From DASTFP01 sp963744345 (lineage in GTDB: Bacteria > Verrucomicrobiota > Verrucomicrobiia > Chthoniobacterales > Terrimicrobiaceae), in assembly GCA_963744345.1 (NCBI GenBank), contig CAVUTD010000024.1, forward strand, positions 124,001 to 188,000: a DNA stretch of 64,000 nucleotides, given 5' to 3'. Positions 16,675 through 25,346 of this stretch are shown here, in pieces. A program made the position numbers and the translations under genes. Position 1 is the first letter of the stretch; each line of letters opens with the position of its first letter. Below the pieces are notes generated by a model. That model searched no databases. It was not told where the DNA came from and saw nothing but the letters and a program-made list of their open reading frames with translations.

Positions 16675-17574
16675 CTACCTGATGGCGAGGATTTGGGTGG
16701 ACGGTTTACTTTCGACCTCCCCCTCAGACTTTTGGGCGCTCCCCGATTGATCGGGAACTTGATCTTCAGAAACTTCCTCAGTGTTAACGACGAAGCCCGC
16801 CAATGTATTCTTACCAAAAATCGTGGTGAGGGCGACGTCACTCGCATCGCGACCCCGAGCCATGACAATTCGGCCGATTCGCCGGCAATTATGTCGCGGA
16901 TCAAACGTATACCACTTGTCCCCGAGGAAAACCTCCATCCAAGCGCTGAAGTCCATGGGAAAGGGAGCGGGCGGGACGCCAATATCACCCAGGTAACCGG
17001 TCACATAGCGGGCCGGCAGGTTCATGCTGCGACAAAGCGCGATGGCCAGGTGCGTGAAATCGCGGCAAACTCCCACACGTTCGCGGAACGCGTCTCGCGC
17101 GGTTCGGTCAGCCCTGGCTTTCATGTAATCGAATTCGAGGTGTCTGTGGACGAAGTCGCAGATCGCCTGCACGCGCGGCCACCCCTTCTCGGTGGAGCTA
17201 AAATTAGCCCACGCGAAATCCGCAAGCTCGCTGTCCGTTTCGCAATAACGGCTCGCCAGCAGGAAGCCTAAGGTATCGACGGGAAGATCCGATACTTCCA
17301 CCTGCGGAGCCTCAGGCACATAGGGATCCAGCTCGCCGCTGTCTCGGATCACCCCGCTATTAAGAAAACGGATTATACCCGGCTCGCAACGAGTACGTCC
17401 GCAGCGGTTGCCATATCCATCGAGATATTCTTCGAAAGGCCTTTCCGGTTCGACGCGAAAATCTTCCCCGGCAAGCAGATCTTTTTGACGCGAAGGATGA
17501 ACTTTCAGACAGAACAGCACCGTAGTTCCCACTTCGAGGCGGAGCGAAATATCGTATCCAAAAGAGATAAGCAT
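16675..17574 (-). CDS. Transglutaminase-like superfamily protein with a Ser at the expected catalytic His
   Basis: This 299-residue protein has an N-terminal beta-rich domain (about 1-100), a transglutaminase core with the catalytic Cys in RVGVCRDFTHLA (C170), and an Asp in WYTFDPRHN (D225). The histidine of the catalytic triad would be expected in a HAW context, but here it is FSAW (S210). The family is large, and some members share this substitution, so it may reduce or change activity. It ends with a low-complexity, acidic-polar tail of about 35 residues. The likely role is proteolysis or peptide crosslinking. Confidence 0.75.
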   Translation of the reverse strand: MLISFGYDISLRLEVGTTVLFCLKVHPSRQKDLLAGEDFRVEPERPFEEYLDGYGNRCGRTRCEPGIIRFLNSGVIRDSGELDPYVPEAPQVEVSDLPVDTLGFLLASRYCETDSELADFAWANFSSTEKGWPRVQAICDFVHRHLEFDYMKARADRTARDAFRERVGVCRDFTHLAIALCRSMNLPARYVTGYLGDIGVPPAPFPMDFSAWMEVFLGDKWYTFDPRHNCRRIGRIVMARGRDASDVALTTIFGKNTLAGFVVNTEEVSEDQVPDQSGSAQKSEGEVESKPSTQILAIR

Positions 17575-17589
17575 GAGAAATATTCAGAA

Positions 17590-18804
17590 TTAGCTTTGGC
17601 GCTCTACTGGCCAATGCACGAGCACTCTCCCTAGAAGGCGTGCGCCAATGACCAGCGAACGTTCATCAATATCGAAGGTCGAGGTATGCAAGGGTGTAAT
17701 TTTCTTTCTCTTTGTCCTGACTCCCAGGCGAATCATGCAACCGGGAACTAAGCTCAGGTAATCGGCAAAATCCTCCGCCCCCATGCTCGGGCGCCCTTCC
17801 ACCAGCAGGTTGCCGGCGCCCACCACCTCCCGGGCCGCAGCAAGACAAGTCTCGGTTATCCGAGGGTCATTCACGACTCCCCCAAGTTCCCCGTCAAAGC
17901 TCACTCGCACTGTACCTCCGAAGGTTTGCGCTGTGCCGCGACATAGCTTTCCGATGATCTCGCGGGCGGCGCGCAACACCGAGGATTCCAGTGCGCGAAG
18001 GGTTCCTTTCATCTTCACCGCGTCTGGAATCACGTTCGCCGCGTGTCCGCCCTGAATCTGGCCAATGGTAACAACCAGAGGGTCACGGGCGTCGGTCCTT
18101 CGTGGAAGGGCCTGATAGAGAAGCGTCACCAACTCGGCGGCAGTCGCGATAGGATCGATGGTTTTATGCGGACGCGCGCCGTGACCTCCTCGACCGCGCA
18201 CTTCCACCTCGAAGTCCTGACAAGATGCGGTTTGCGGACCAGCATTTAAGGCGATTTTGCCCGCGGGGAGCGTGGGATCCACGTGCAGGGCGACGATCGC
18301 ATCGACTGCGGAAAGGGCTCCGCGTTCAATCATCTCGCGGGCTCCGCGACCTACCTCCTCCGAAGGCTGGAAGATGCCGCGCCAACCAACCGGAATCGAG
18401 TTTGCCGAGTGCAAGGCGCACAGAGTGCCGAATAAAATTGCTGCGTGCGCATCGTGACCGCATGCATGCATCACGCCGTCCTTGGTCGACCGGTAGCTAA
18501 CATCATTTTCTTCGACAATGGGCAGCGCATCGAGCTCCGCACGAAAAGCTACGACGGGCGTCTTTGGTGAAGATTTCGAAATCGTCGTAATGATGCCGCG
18601 CCTCTCCTTCCCGTACTTGTGCAGGACGCCCGCGGCCGTGAGTCGGCCGCCGATAAACGCTGTCGACGCAAGTTCTTCTCCGCTAAGCTCGGGATTGGCG
18701 TGAAGGTGACGGCGAATTTTGCTAAGCTCTGGCGCGATGCGTGTAATGCGACGATCGAGTTCTTCGGCCAAGGAAATCAATTGAGGCGTTGAACGTTCGG
18801 ACAT
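17590..18804 (-). CDS. M20-family amidohydrolase (N-acyl-amino acid deacylase/hippurate hydrolase-like)
   Basis: This 404-residue metallopeptidase-family amidohydrolase has metal-binding motifs VMHACGHDAHAA (about residues 107-118) and ALHVDP (about 173), the lid-domain signature RGRGGHGARPH, and PSMGAEDFADYL near the C-terminus. The start at 18804 (MSERSTPQ) is chosen because the upstream extension shows no family similarity. Members cleave N-acyl amino acids or acetylated diaminopimelate intermediates. The sequence does not tell which. It lies 15 bp from the transglutaminase-like gene and probably shares its transcript. Confidence 0.85.
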   Translation of the reverse strand: MSERSTPQLISLAEELDRRITRIAPELSKIRRHLHANPELSGEELASTAFIGGRLTAAGVLHKYGKERRGIITTISKSSPKTPVVAFRAELDALPIVEENDVSYRSTKDGVMHACGHDAHAAILFGTLCALHSANSIPVGWRGIFQPSEEVGRGAREMIERGALSAVDAIVALHVDPTLPAGKIALNAGPQTASCQDFEVEVRGRGGHGARPHKTIDPIATAAELVTLLYQALPRRTDARDPLVVTIGQIQGGHAANVIPDAVKMKGTLRALESSVLRAAREIIGKLCRGTAQTFGGTVRVSFDGELGGVVNDPRITETCLAAAREVVGAGNLLVEGRPSMGAEDFADYLSLVPGCMIRLGVRTKRKKITPLHTSTFDIDERSLVIGARLLGRVLVHWPVERQS

Positions 18805-19162
18805 GATGGCGACGAGCCGAACGCACGATACCCAGAAAAAATCTAACCGCCAGCGGCAATGTGCTTGATCTCTCCTCCTCAGCTGCAGACGATTTCGGCT
18901 ATATTGGCGGAATCGGTCTAGCATGAGCACATAACCATTTGTTCGCCGCGAAGACAATAGCACACGCGCGGAGCCCAGCTTAGAGTCTTCTATTCAGATC
19001 AGGTCCGCCAGCGAAATGACGCGGGGGCATTGTGGGAGGTGCCTCACCTGCCCTCTCGCCAACGAGGGATCGTGGCGATGCGGGTTTGCGGCGGCACGTG
19101 CGCAATTTCGATCGGTCCGGATCTTTACTCGCTTTTCACATGGCGCTTTCTAATTTACCCGC
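18805..19162. other. 358-bp divergent intergenic region between the M20 gene and lemA
   Basis: No gene or strong structured RNA is seen. The region must hold the promoters of two divergent units, but I could not pick out a convincing -35/-10 pair for either. Confidence 0.3.
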
Positions 19163-19816
19163 ATGAAAGGCGTTTTAGCTATCCTCGGAATACTTGTTGC
19201 TCTCGTAATACTTGTCCTGATCGGCGGCTGCGGCACATACAACAGACTTGTCGGCCTTAAACAGCAAGTGGACAGAAGCTGGGCAGATGTTCAAAATGTC
19301 TATGAGCGTCGAGCGGATCTGATTCCAAATCTCGTCCGCACGGTGGAGGGGGCGGCCAACTTTGAAAAGAGCACGCTTGCTGACGTTATCCAGGCCCGCC
19401 AGCAAGTCACAAAAGTGCAGCTCGATCCCAACTCCGCCCCGACTAGCCCTGAAGCTTTGCAACGCTTCCAGCAGACCCAGGATCAGTTGTCGAATTCACT
19501 CGCTCGGCTCCTGGTTGTCGTTGAACGCTATCCGGAGCTCAAGGCGAACGCCAATTTTCAAGAATTGCAAGCACAACTTGAGGGAACCGAGAACCGCATC
19601 ACGGTTGAACGACGTAAATTCAACGAAACCGTGCAGCCCTACAATACGGCGGTGCAGACTATGCCTACAGTGCTCTTTGCGGGGCTCCTGGGCTTCACCC
19701 CGCGGCCGTACTTCACGGCGCGGGAAGGTGCAGATGTCGCTCCGGAGGTAAAATTCGATTTTGGCACCGGTTCTCCCGCTCAATCGCCCACTAGCACACC
19801 TGCGACAAGTCAGTAA
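19163..19816 (+). CDS. lemA: LemA family membrane protein
   Basis: This 217-residue protein has an N-terminal hydrophobic anchor (residues 2-24, with a Cys in GGCGTYN that could also mark a lipoprotein, LIGGC), then the conserved LemA sequence NRLVGLKQQVDRSWADVQNVYERRADLIPNLV, and the helical core with the LARLLVVVERYPELKANANF motif. The Ser/Thr/Pro tail is short. It is followed after 9 bp by two TPM-domain genes, a common association in bacteria. The biochemical role is not known. LemA/TPM units are thought to be envelope-associated. Confidence 0.9.
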   Translation: MKGVLAILGILVALVILVLIGGCGTYNRLVGLKQQVDRSWADVQNVYERRADLIPNLVRTVEGAANFEKSTLADVIQARQQVTKVQLDPNSAPTSPEALQRFQQTQDQLSNSLARLLVVVERYPELKANANFQELQAQLEGTENRITVERRKFNETVQPYNTAVQTMPTVLFAGLLGFTPRPYFTAREGADVAPEVKFDFGTGSPAQSPTSTPATSQ

Positions 19817-19825
19817 GAGGGGCTC

Positions 19826-20633
19826 ATGCCGCCCATCTTTCGGGTGAAGAGAAATGCGCTTTGGTGGTTGCTGATCGCTGCGGCGGGCTTGGTTGCAGCG
19901 TTTGCAGCCGATCCGCTGCCACCGAAGCCGGCCCAATTCGTCAGCGACCGAGCGGGCATTCTCTCGCCAAGTACCGTCGCAGCTCTCAATGCGCGCCTCG
20001 ACAGCTTTGAGCGGGAAACATCGAACCAAGTGATCGTCGGAACCTTTTCAAATGTGCCTGACGGATACGTGTTGGAAGACTTCACCCAGCGCACTGCCGA
20101 GGCATGGGGTGTCGGCCAGCGAAAAGAAGACAACGGTGTCGCGCTTTTCGTTTTTCCCAACGACCGCAAGACGCGGATTGAGGTTGGCTATGGCCTCGAG
20201 GGCGCCCTGCCCGATGTGCTTGCCAAGCGGATCATCGAAAACGAAATTCTTCCCGCCTTTCGCAAGGGCGATTTCGATTCGGGGGTCCTCCGTGGCGTGA
20301 ATGCGATCCTTCAGGCGAGCCGCGGAGAGTACAAGGGCACCGGCCGCACAGCTGCAGATTCGTCAGAAGGGGACGAACTCTCGTGGATACCCCTTCTCTT
20401 CTTCCTCCTGATCATCCTGATCATCATCGCTGCAAATCGTAGGATGCTTCGCCAGGGAACCTACTATGGCCCGCGCGGCAGGAGAGTCGTCTGGACGCCA
20501 GACTTCGGGCGAGGCTGGGGCGGCGTGGGGCGGCGGAGGTTGGGGCGGATCTAGCCGCGGATCAGGCAGTGGAGGCGGATTTAGCGGAGGAGGTGGAAGC
20601 TTCGGCGGAGGAGGAGCAAGCGGGAGTTGGTAA
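19826..20633 (+). pseudogene. TPM-domain (YgcG-type) envelope protein with a frameshifted Gly-rich tail
   Basis: The frame from 19826 gives a signal peptide, a TPM_phosphatase-like domain (AQFVSDRAGILSPSTVAALNA, NQVIVGTFSNVPDG, DNGVALFVFPNDRKTRIEVG, LEGALPDVLAKRI) and a transmembrane helix near residues 190-203. It then drops into an unrelated short end. In another frame the Gly/Ser-rich tail typical of this family continues (WGGGGWGG ... SFGGGGASGSW), ending at the TAA at 20631-20633. A one-base shift near 20515-20530 in a G-rich run joins them. The next gene follows 3 bp later. The sequence error is likely to lie in the homopolymer-rich stretch. Confidence 0.75.
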
Positions 20634-20636
20634 AAG

Positions 20637-21077
20637 ATGAAACCACACGACTTCCTTCAGAGGCTCGATGAAGCTCGGATTGTTGAAGCTATCCAGTCGG
20701 CGGAGCGCAAGACCTCCGGGGAGGTTCGCGTCTTCGTGACCAGTCGGGAACTGGGGAAGGACAGTGTCGTCAAACGCGCCGCCGCCCGATTTGAAAAGCT
20801 CGGAATGACAGCCACTCGCAACCGCAATGCCGTGCTCCTTTATTTTGCCCCTCGCGCGCATCAATTCGCGATCGTCGGCGATAGCGGCATTGATGAGAAA
20901 TGCGGTGAAACGGTTTGGACCGAGGTGGCCGCCGAAATTCATGATCAGCTTGTCGCCGGCCGTTTCACGGAAGCCATTGTCGGAGCCATCCAAAAGATAG
21001 GCGACGTTCTGGCCCGCTACTTCCCTCGCGAACCTGACGATCGCGACGAACTGCCAAACGTCATCGAGCGCGACTAG
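20637..21077 (+). CDS. TPM-domain protein (second copy, no membrane anchor)
   Basis: This 146-residue TPM-domain protein has the core IVEAIQSAERKTSGEVRVFVTSREL, NAVLLYFAPRAHQFAIVGDSGID and a short helical C-terminus. It has no signal peptide and no membrane segment, unlike the first copy, so it may act in the cytoplasm or as the inner partner. The three genes lemA-TPM-TPM form one unit. The second gene sits 3 bp after the frameshift-corrected end of the first. Confidence 0.8.
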   Translation: MKPHDFLQRLDEARIVEAIQSAERKTSGEVRVFVTSRELGKDSVVKRAAARFEKLGMTATRNRNAVLLYFAPRAHQFAIVGDSGIDEKCGETVWTEVAAEIHDQLVAGRFTEAIVGAIQKIGDVLARYFPREPDDRDELPNVIERD

Positions 21078-21165
21078 GCGCGATTTGTCCGTCACTGGTC
21101 AAGAACGCTTCCGCTTGCTTCGCGAAAAGGCAGCGCGTGTGGTCAGCCAACGGGTATGTGCAGGG

Positions 21166-21591
21166 CTAAGGAAACTCGATGTTCATGACCTCAGCAGCCA
21201 GCAGCCGTTCTCTGTAAGCCGCCGAATCCAGAAGATGCTCGATCTCCTCGCCGGCCTGCACTTCCAGGCGGAATAGCCAACCCGAGCCGTAAGGATCGCT
21301 TTTCACGAGCTGCGGACGGGACTCAAGCTCGCGATTAATTTCGATAACGCTGCCACTGAGCGGCGCCCTGATGTCCCGTTCCGCATTGGAGAAGAAAACC
21401 GTGCCGACGCGATCGCCCGCTTTGACCGAGCTGGTTGCTGGTGAAAGCTCGACACGCGTACAATCGAAGGAATTTGACGGATCGACGTCCGTGAGACCCA
21501 CCAGGGCACTCTCGCCATCCAATCGAATCCATTCGTGGCTTTCTGTGTAACATCTATCCTCCGGCACATGCATAAATACGATGCTCGGCAA
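21166..21591 (-). CDS. Glycine-cleavage H-protein-like lipoyl-domain protein lacking the lipoyl lysine
   Basis: This 141-residue protein matches glycine cleavage system H protein over most of its length: RCYTESHEWIRLDGESALVGL, RVELSPATSSVKAGDRVGTV and DIRAPLSGSVIEIN, then DPYGSGWLFRLEV. In true H proteins the lipoyl lysine sits in the short hairpin before the A-P segment (ESVKA). Here the equivalent positions read FFSNA, with Asn (N69, codon AAT at 21385-21387) in place of Lys. No gcvT or gcvP lies nearby. It is likely a non-lipoylated H-like protein of another role. The start could also be the Met at residue 7. Confidence 0.75.
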   Translation of the reverse strand: MPSIVFMHVPEDRCYTESHEWIRLDGESALVGLTDVDPSNSFDCTRVELSPATSSVKAGDRVGTVFFSNAERDIRAPLSGSVIEINRELESRPQLVKSDPYGSGWLFRLEVQAGEEIEHLLDSAAYRERLLAAEVMNIEFP

Positions 21592-21740
21592 AGTTATGGT
21601 CTCTGTTCAACAATCCATCAGAAGCATTCCACTCGCAAGTTGGTGCGACACCGTGAACTCGATTGTTCAACCGACCACCCTACGCTACCTTTGAGTGCCC
21701 TCGGCTTCGCGCCGCTTGATCAGATTGTCGATTCACGCAG

Positions 21741-22430
21741 ATGAAATGGCAGGCTTTCGCCACCGACTTCGATGGCACCATCGCTACCGATGGCGTAGTG
21801 GATGAGCCGACCAGGCTCGCGCTCGTTCGGCTCCGATCGGCCAACGTGCGCACCTTCCTTGTCACTGGACGCGAACTCTCCGACTTCAGGATGATCGAGC
21901 CCTTTCTGAGGACCTTCGACATGATTGTCGCCGAAAATGGCGCCGTCCTCTTTGAGCCGAGCAGTGGCGACACTCGCATGCTGGGAGCGGCTCCACCTGG
22001 AGCTTTCATCGCCGAACTTCGCCTTCGCGGAGTCAATCCGCTCGCCGTGGGAAACTGCATTGTGGCAACCCGCGAGCCGCATCATGCCACGGTCATCGAA
22101 GTCATCAAGCAGCTCGGGCTCGAGCTCCAGGTCATCTTTAACAAGGGGGCAGTGATGGTTTTGCCCTCCGGCATTAACAAGGCCAGCGGACTACGGGCAG
22201 CCTTGCAGGTAGCCGGTGTGTCTCCAAGGGCTGTAATCGGAGTTGGTGATGCCGAAAACGATCATGCCTTCTTGGAGCTGTGCGGGCTCCCCGTAGCGGT
22301 CGCGAACGCTTTGCCAGCTCTCAAGGAAAAGGCGGCACTGGTTACCCGATCGAGCGCCGGAGCAGGGGTGACAGAATTGATTGACTCGATGCTCGCAGGA
22401 GAGCTCGACGGCCACATCCAGGCTGCTTGA
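21741..22430 (+). CDS. HAD-superfamily phosphatase (Cof/sucrose-phosphatase-like)
   Basis: This 229-residue haloacid-dehalogenase fold hydrolase has motif I DFDGTIATDG (D9, D11), motif II (FLVTGRE), motif III (Lys in INKASGLRAAL) and motif IV VGDAENDHAFLELCG. The middle cap region is small. Family members dephosphorylate sugar phosphates or phosphoglycolate-type substrates. It stands alone in orientation, with the H-like gene divergent upstream and the NlpC gene convergent downstream. Confidence 0.85.
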   Translation: MKWQAFATDFDGTIATDGVVDEPTRLALVRLRSANVRTFLVTGRELSDFRMIEPFLRTFDMIVAENGAVLFEPSSGDTRMLGAAPPGAFIAELRLRGVNPLAVGNCIVATREPHHATVIEVIKQLGLELQVIFNKGAVMVLPSGINKASGLRAALQVAGVSPRAVIGVGDAENDHAFLELCGLPVAVANALPALKEKAALVTRSSAGAGVTELIDSMLAGELDGHIQAA

Positions 22431-22535
22431 TGAACCGATGATCGTGGATGTCGGAGCACAAAGGCATTTTCGCGAGTGCCCACTCGCCGGCAAGTTCCAC
22501 AACTGTATATTCGAACCCGACGTGATGTTTGCCCC

Positions 22536-23589
22536 TCACCGGGGGATTTTTGCGTAACCGATAAATCTGGTGTCAGAATCTCTGGCATTTTTGCCTTTTG
22601 GCATCACAAAGTCGAAGACGCTCACGCCGAACTTTTGCTCGCCACGGTACGTGCGCCCGTCGCTTGCGCCAACCATAAGCGGACGCCCGTCGGAGTGCGC
22701 CTTGCCCAGATAAATCATGGAATGTGTAACGGGCGGGTCGGATTTTACGGCATAAGTGCCCGTCCAAAACAGAAGATCTCCGGGGCGCAATGCGTTGAAT
22801 TCAAAGCTGTCCGAACGATTACTGATCACGGCTTGAAAAGTGTTCGCCTTGCGCACCCACACATACTGTTCGCTAGCAGAGCGTGGAGCACTCGCGATTC
22901 CCGCCTTCTGCAAAAGAAAGTAGATGGTGCCTGAACAGTCCATGCCGCCTCGGAGAGGGTCCGCCGAACCATAAACGTATCCCAGTCCGCGCCCTGTAAG
23001 CTCGAGCGCACTTGCCAAAAGTTGCTGCACCTCGGGAGGGTTTTTGTCGAAATCCCGAATGTCCTCGGGCTTGAGTGCGGAAACAATCGCCGACGAAGAC
23101 TGGGGTGTCGCCTGAGCAGACGCTTCGCTCGGGGTTGCCTTCGGGGAAGCCGTCTCGGCAGGCGCCTGAGCCGACACCTTTTCAGAAGACGTATGATCGG
23201 AGAGATTTCTCTGCCGGCGTGTGAGAAGACGACTTTTTCGAGCGTGGCTCGCCGGATGATTTCTGTGAGGCCGTCTCAGGAGAGGCTTTTTTCTTAGTCG
23301 TCGTCTGCCCAGACTTTTTCTTGGAGGTCGAATGACCAGATAATGTTCCCGCCACCGCCTGTGTAGACGCCTTCCCCGATGTAGCTTGAGAAGAGCGCTT
23401 CTCAGACGCCGTCTGCCCAATTGCTTTTGGCAAACGCAAGCCGCCAAGCAGGATCGCGCCACAGATGAGGTGTCGAGCCAGCGAGCAGGCTCGCCTGAGA
23501 GCTGCTAGGCGGCGGGATTCAGCCGGACGGCGATGCCTCGTTGAGAAGACATCCGGAGAATCGCTGGGGTTGCCAAATAGGGATCGCAT
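22536..23589 (-). pseudogene. Secreted NlpC/P60 cysteine peptidase, frameshifted in its low-complexity linker
   Basis: The N-terminal half begins MRSLFGNPSDS, has a basic region and a hydrophobic stretch (HLICGAILLGGLRL), then a Ser/Thr/Lys-rich linker. Near 23196 (AAATCTCTCCGATC) the frame breaks. The linker continues in another frame as DHTSSEKVSAQAPAE and leads to an NlpC/P60 domain with the catalytic Cys in GGMDCSGTIYF and His in PPVTHSMIYLG. Removing one C restores one protein of about 350 residues. It would cut peptidoglycan peptides in the periplasm. The signal/anchor is atypical because a long charged stretch precedes it. Confidence 0.72.
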
Positions 23590-23641
23590 AATATACTCGA
23601 GAGACAACCGTAATCGAATCCGCAGCCGAAATACTATCAAC

Positions 23642-23938
23642 ATGATGCCAGATCCATCTTACGAATACAGACCGGAGTCATCCGAATCGTCCGGAGATTT
23701 CGCCAACTTTAATAAAGCGCAGGAGGCGTGGAAAAGCACGGAGCAGTATGCACGCGAAAATCCGTTTCCATTAATCCTCTTGACTCTGATTATTGGCGTT
23801 TTCATCGGTGCCCTGCTGAGCCCTCGCAAGCGGAAGCAAAAGGATGCCGTCCAGGCGGCGAAGGAGTTGCTCGAATCCGCCTACGAGCAACTCGCCGAGG
23901 TCATCCCTCAACTCGCCCGCACGAAGTTTAGCAAGTAG
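23642..23938 (+). CDS. Small inner-membrane protein, DUF883-like
   Basis: This 98-residue protein has a polar N-terminal segment, one hydrophobic helix (LILLTLIIGVFIGALLS, about 43-60), a basic stop-transfer patch (PRKRKQK) and a helical C-terminus. That arrangement resembles YqjD/ElaB-type (DUF883) membrane-anchored proteins but in reverse order. I chose ATG 23642 (MMPDPS). It is probably co-transcribed with the next membrane gene, 22 bp away. Function is unknown. Confidence 0.55.
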   Translation: MMPDPSYEYRPESSESSGDFANFNKAQEAWKSTEQYARENPFPLILLTLIIGVFIGALLSPRKRKQKDAVQAAKELLESAYEQLAEVIPQLARTKFSK

Positions 23939-23960
23939 CTTGGAAAACGATGCTGATCTT

Positions 23961-24317
23961 ATGAACTCTGAAAACTACTCGCTGGAATCCTCCGTCAAAC
24001 AGGGCTGTCAATCGCTCAATGAAACGATGACGCAAAGCATGCAGGATCTTGAGACCAAAATTCGCTCAACCCCATTGGTGGCTGTCTCCCTGGCGGCGCT
24101 CGGGGGTTACCTGTTGCGCTTTTTCCCGGTTGGATTGATTCTAGGAGTCCTCGTCCGACTTTTCCTTTTCGCGCTCAAACCGCTCATCATTGTCTTTGGC
24201 GCCATAAAACTCTACGATTTCATTCGCGAGCAGAGCAGCGAAATGCGGTCCACCGGATATAGCGAAAAGGATCGCGAGCCGCTCTTGGATTCCCCTGCCG
24301 GGCCGCCCGGATTATAA
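23961..24317 (+). CDS. Small membrane protein with two hydrophobic segments
   Basis: This 118-residue protein begins MNSENYSLESS and has a polar N-terminus, two hydrophobic stretches in the middle (PLVAVSLAALGGYLLRFFP and GLILGVLVRLFLFALKPL) and a charged C-terminal tail. It does not match a family I can name. Its position right after a single-helix protein, in the same direction, suggests a two-gene unit. The frame is open farther upstream, but the ATG at 23961 is the natural start because the upstream part is unlike a protein. Confidence 0.5.
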   Translation: MNSENYSLESSVKQGCQSLNETMTQSMQDLETKIRSTPLVAVSLAALGGYLLRFFPVGLILGVLVRLFLFALKPLIIVFGAIKLYDFIREQSSEMRSTGYSEKDREPLLDSPAGPPGL

Positions 24318-24585
24318 AACGCCGACACATGTTGGTCGATTTGCTGGAACGCCGGGGCGTTTCATTGCTTCTTCCGGATCCGTAAGACGAGAGGGCGTTC
24401 GCTCCTGAGTGGGGTGAACAGATCGTTGGTTTGTCCCCCCGGCAGTTAGAGGATGCTCCAAGGCCTGACAAGGCGCCTGCCTTGATTTATCAAAAAGGCG
24501 CTCCTGTGCCAAGTTGCGGTCTTCTCGCGAAATCAATGCGCGACATCCATGCACAAGCTTGCAATAATCTTTGCGAACCGCTTGC

Positions 24586-24972
24586 ATGATGCAGTCCCCG
24601 CCGCGTCGGTTGAAAATCTTGCTGGTCGAGAATCACGAGGATACTCTCATTTATCTGACGATGTATCTTGAGCGCCAGGGACATGACGTCTTAGGTGTCC
24701 GCGATATGAGCTCCGCTCTCAAGGCCACCTCCACCTTTCACTCCGATGTATTGATTAGCGACATCATGCTGCCGGATGGTGATGGATGGCAACTCCTCCG
24801 CCAAATGGAACGCAAACCTTTCGGCATCGCGATGAGCGGCTTTGGCGCTGCATCGGATCACGAAAAAAGCTACGCGGCGGGGTACAAGTATCATTTGACC
24901 AAGCCGTTTCTGCCGGATGATCTCGATGCTTTGCTGGAGAAAGCCGCTTTGCAGATCCCCGAGCAGGTCTAA
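24586..24972 (+). CDS. Stand-alone response regulator receiver (CheY-like)
   Basis: This 128-residue receiver has the acidic pocket (VENHED), the phospho-acceptor Asp in LISDIMLPDGDGW and the conserved Lys in HLTKPFLPDDL. There is no output domain. The start is at the ATG-ATG of 24586, preceded by the gap 24318-24585, where I see no gene. Being ahead of a two-component pair (25.3-27.0 kb), it could act as a phosphate relay, but it is not in the same transcript by spacing. Confidence 0.8.
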   Translation: MMQSPPRRLKILLVENHEDTLIYLTMYLERQGHDVLGVRDMSSALKATSTFHSDVLISDIMLPDGDGWQLLRQMERKPFGIAMSGFGAASDHEKSYAAGYKYHLTKPFLPDDLDALLEKAALQIPEQV

Positions 24973-25072
24973 CCCTGCGCCCACGTCTCTAGACCAAAGG
25001 CGACCCGAAAGGCAAATTTATACGGTCGCCCTGGACGTTGAATGCGATTCGTAAAAAAAGAAAGGAGTCTTT

Positions 25073-25240
25073 ATGCTTAGCTGGGCGCTTACCTTCCTTG
25101 TCATTGCGCTTATCGCAGCGGTTCTCGGGTTTGGTGGAATTGCGGGTTCGGCCGCGTGGATTGCGCAGGTGCTCTTCGTTCTCTTTATCATCTTGTTTCT
25201 TCTGTCGTTCGTCTTCCGCGGTAGACCTCCGAGGCCGTAA
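25073..25240 (+). CDS. DUF1328-family small membrane protein
   Basis: This is a short gene of 55 residues starting at 25073 behind a good ribosome-binding site (AAAGGAG, 25061-25067). It encodes two hydrophobic helices: MLSWALTFLVIALIAAVLGF, then the Gly-Ala turn GIAGSAAWIA and a second helix, ending FRGRPPRP. This is the pattern of the DUF1328/YtjA family of very small membrane proteins. The family function is not established, though members are often stress-linked. Confidence 0.7.
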   Translation: MLSWALTFLVIALIAAVLGFGGIAGSAAWIAQVLFVLFIILFLLSFVFRGRPPRP

Positions 25241-25346
25241 ACGCCGCAAAAGGGCGGATTTCGCTGAGTGGAGGTGACGAAAACAAGGAGATGAATTGTT
25301 GGATGGGAAAGAATTTTCGAGATAAGTTCTGAGAAACTTTGAGTTG

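Noticed and set aside
24482..24493. TTGAT-TT-ATCAA, an FNR/CRP-like dyad
   Set aside because: The half sites fit, but the spacer is 2 instead of 4 bp, and the 250-bp region has no clear promoter next to it.
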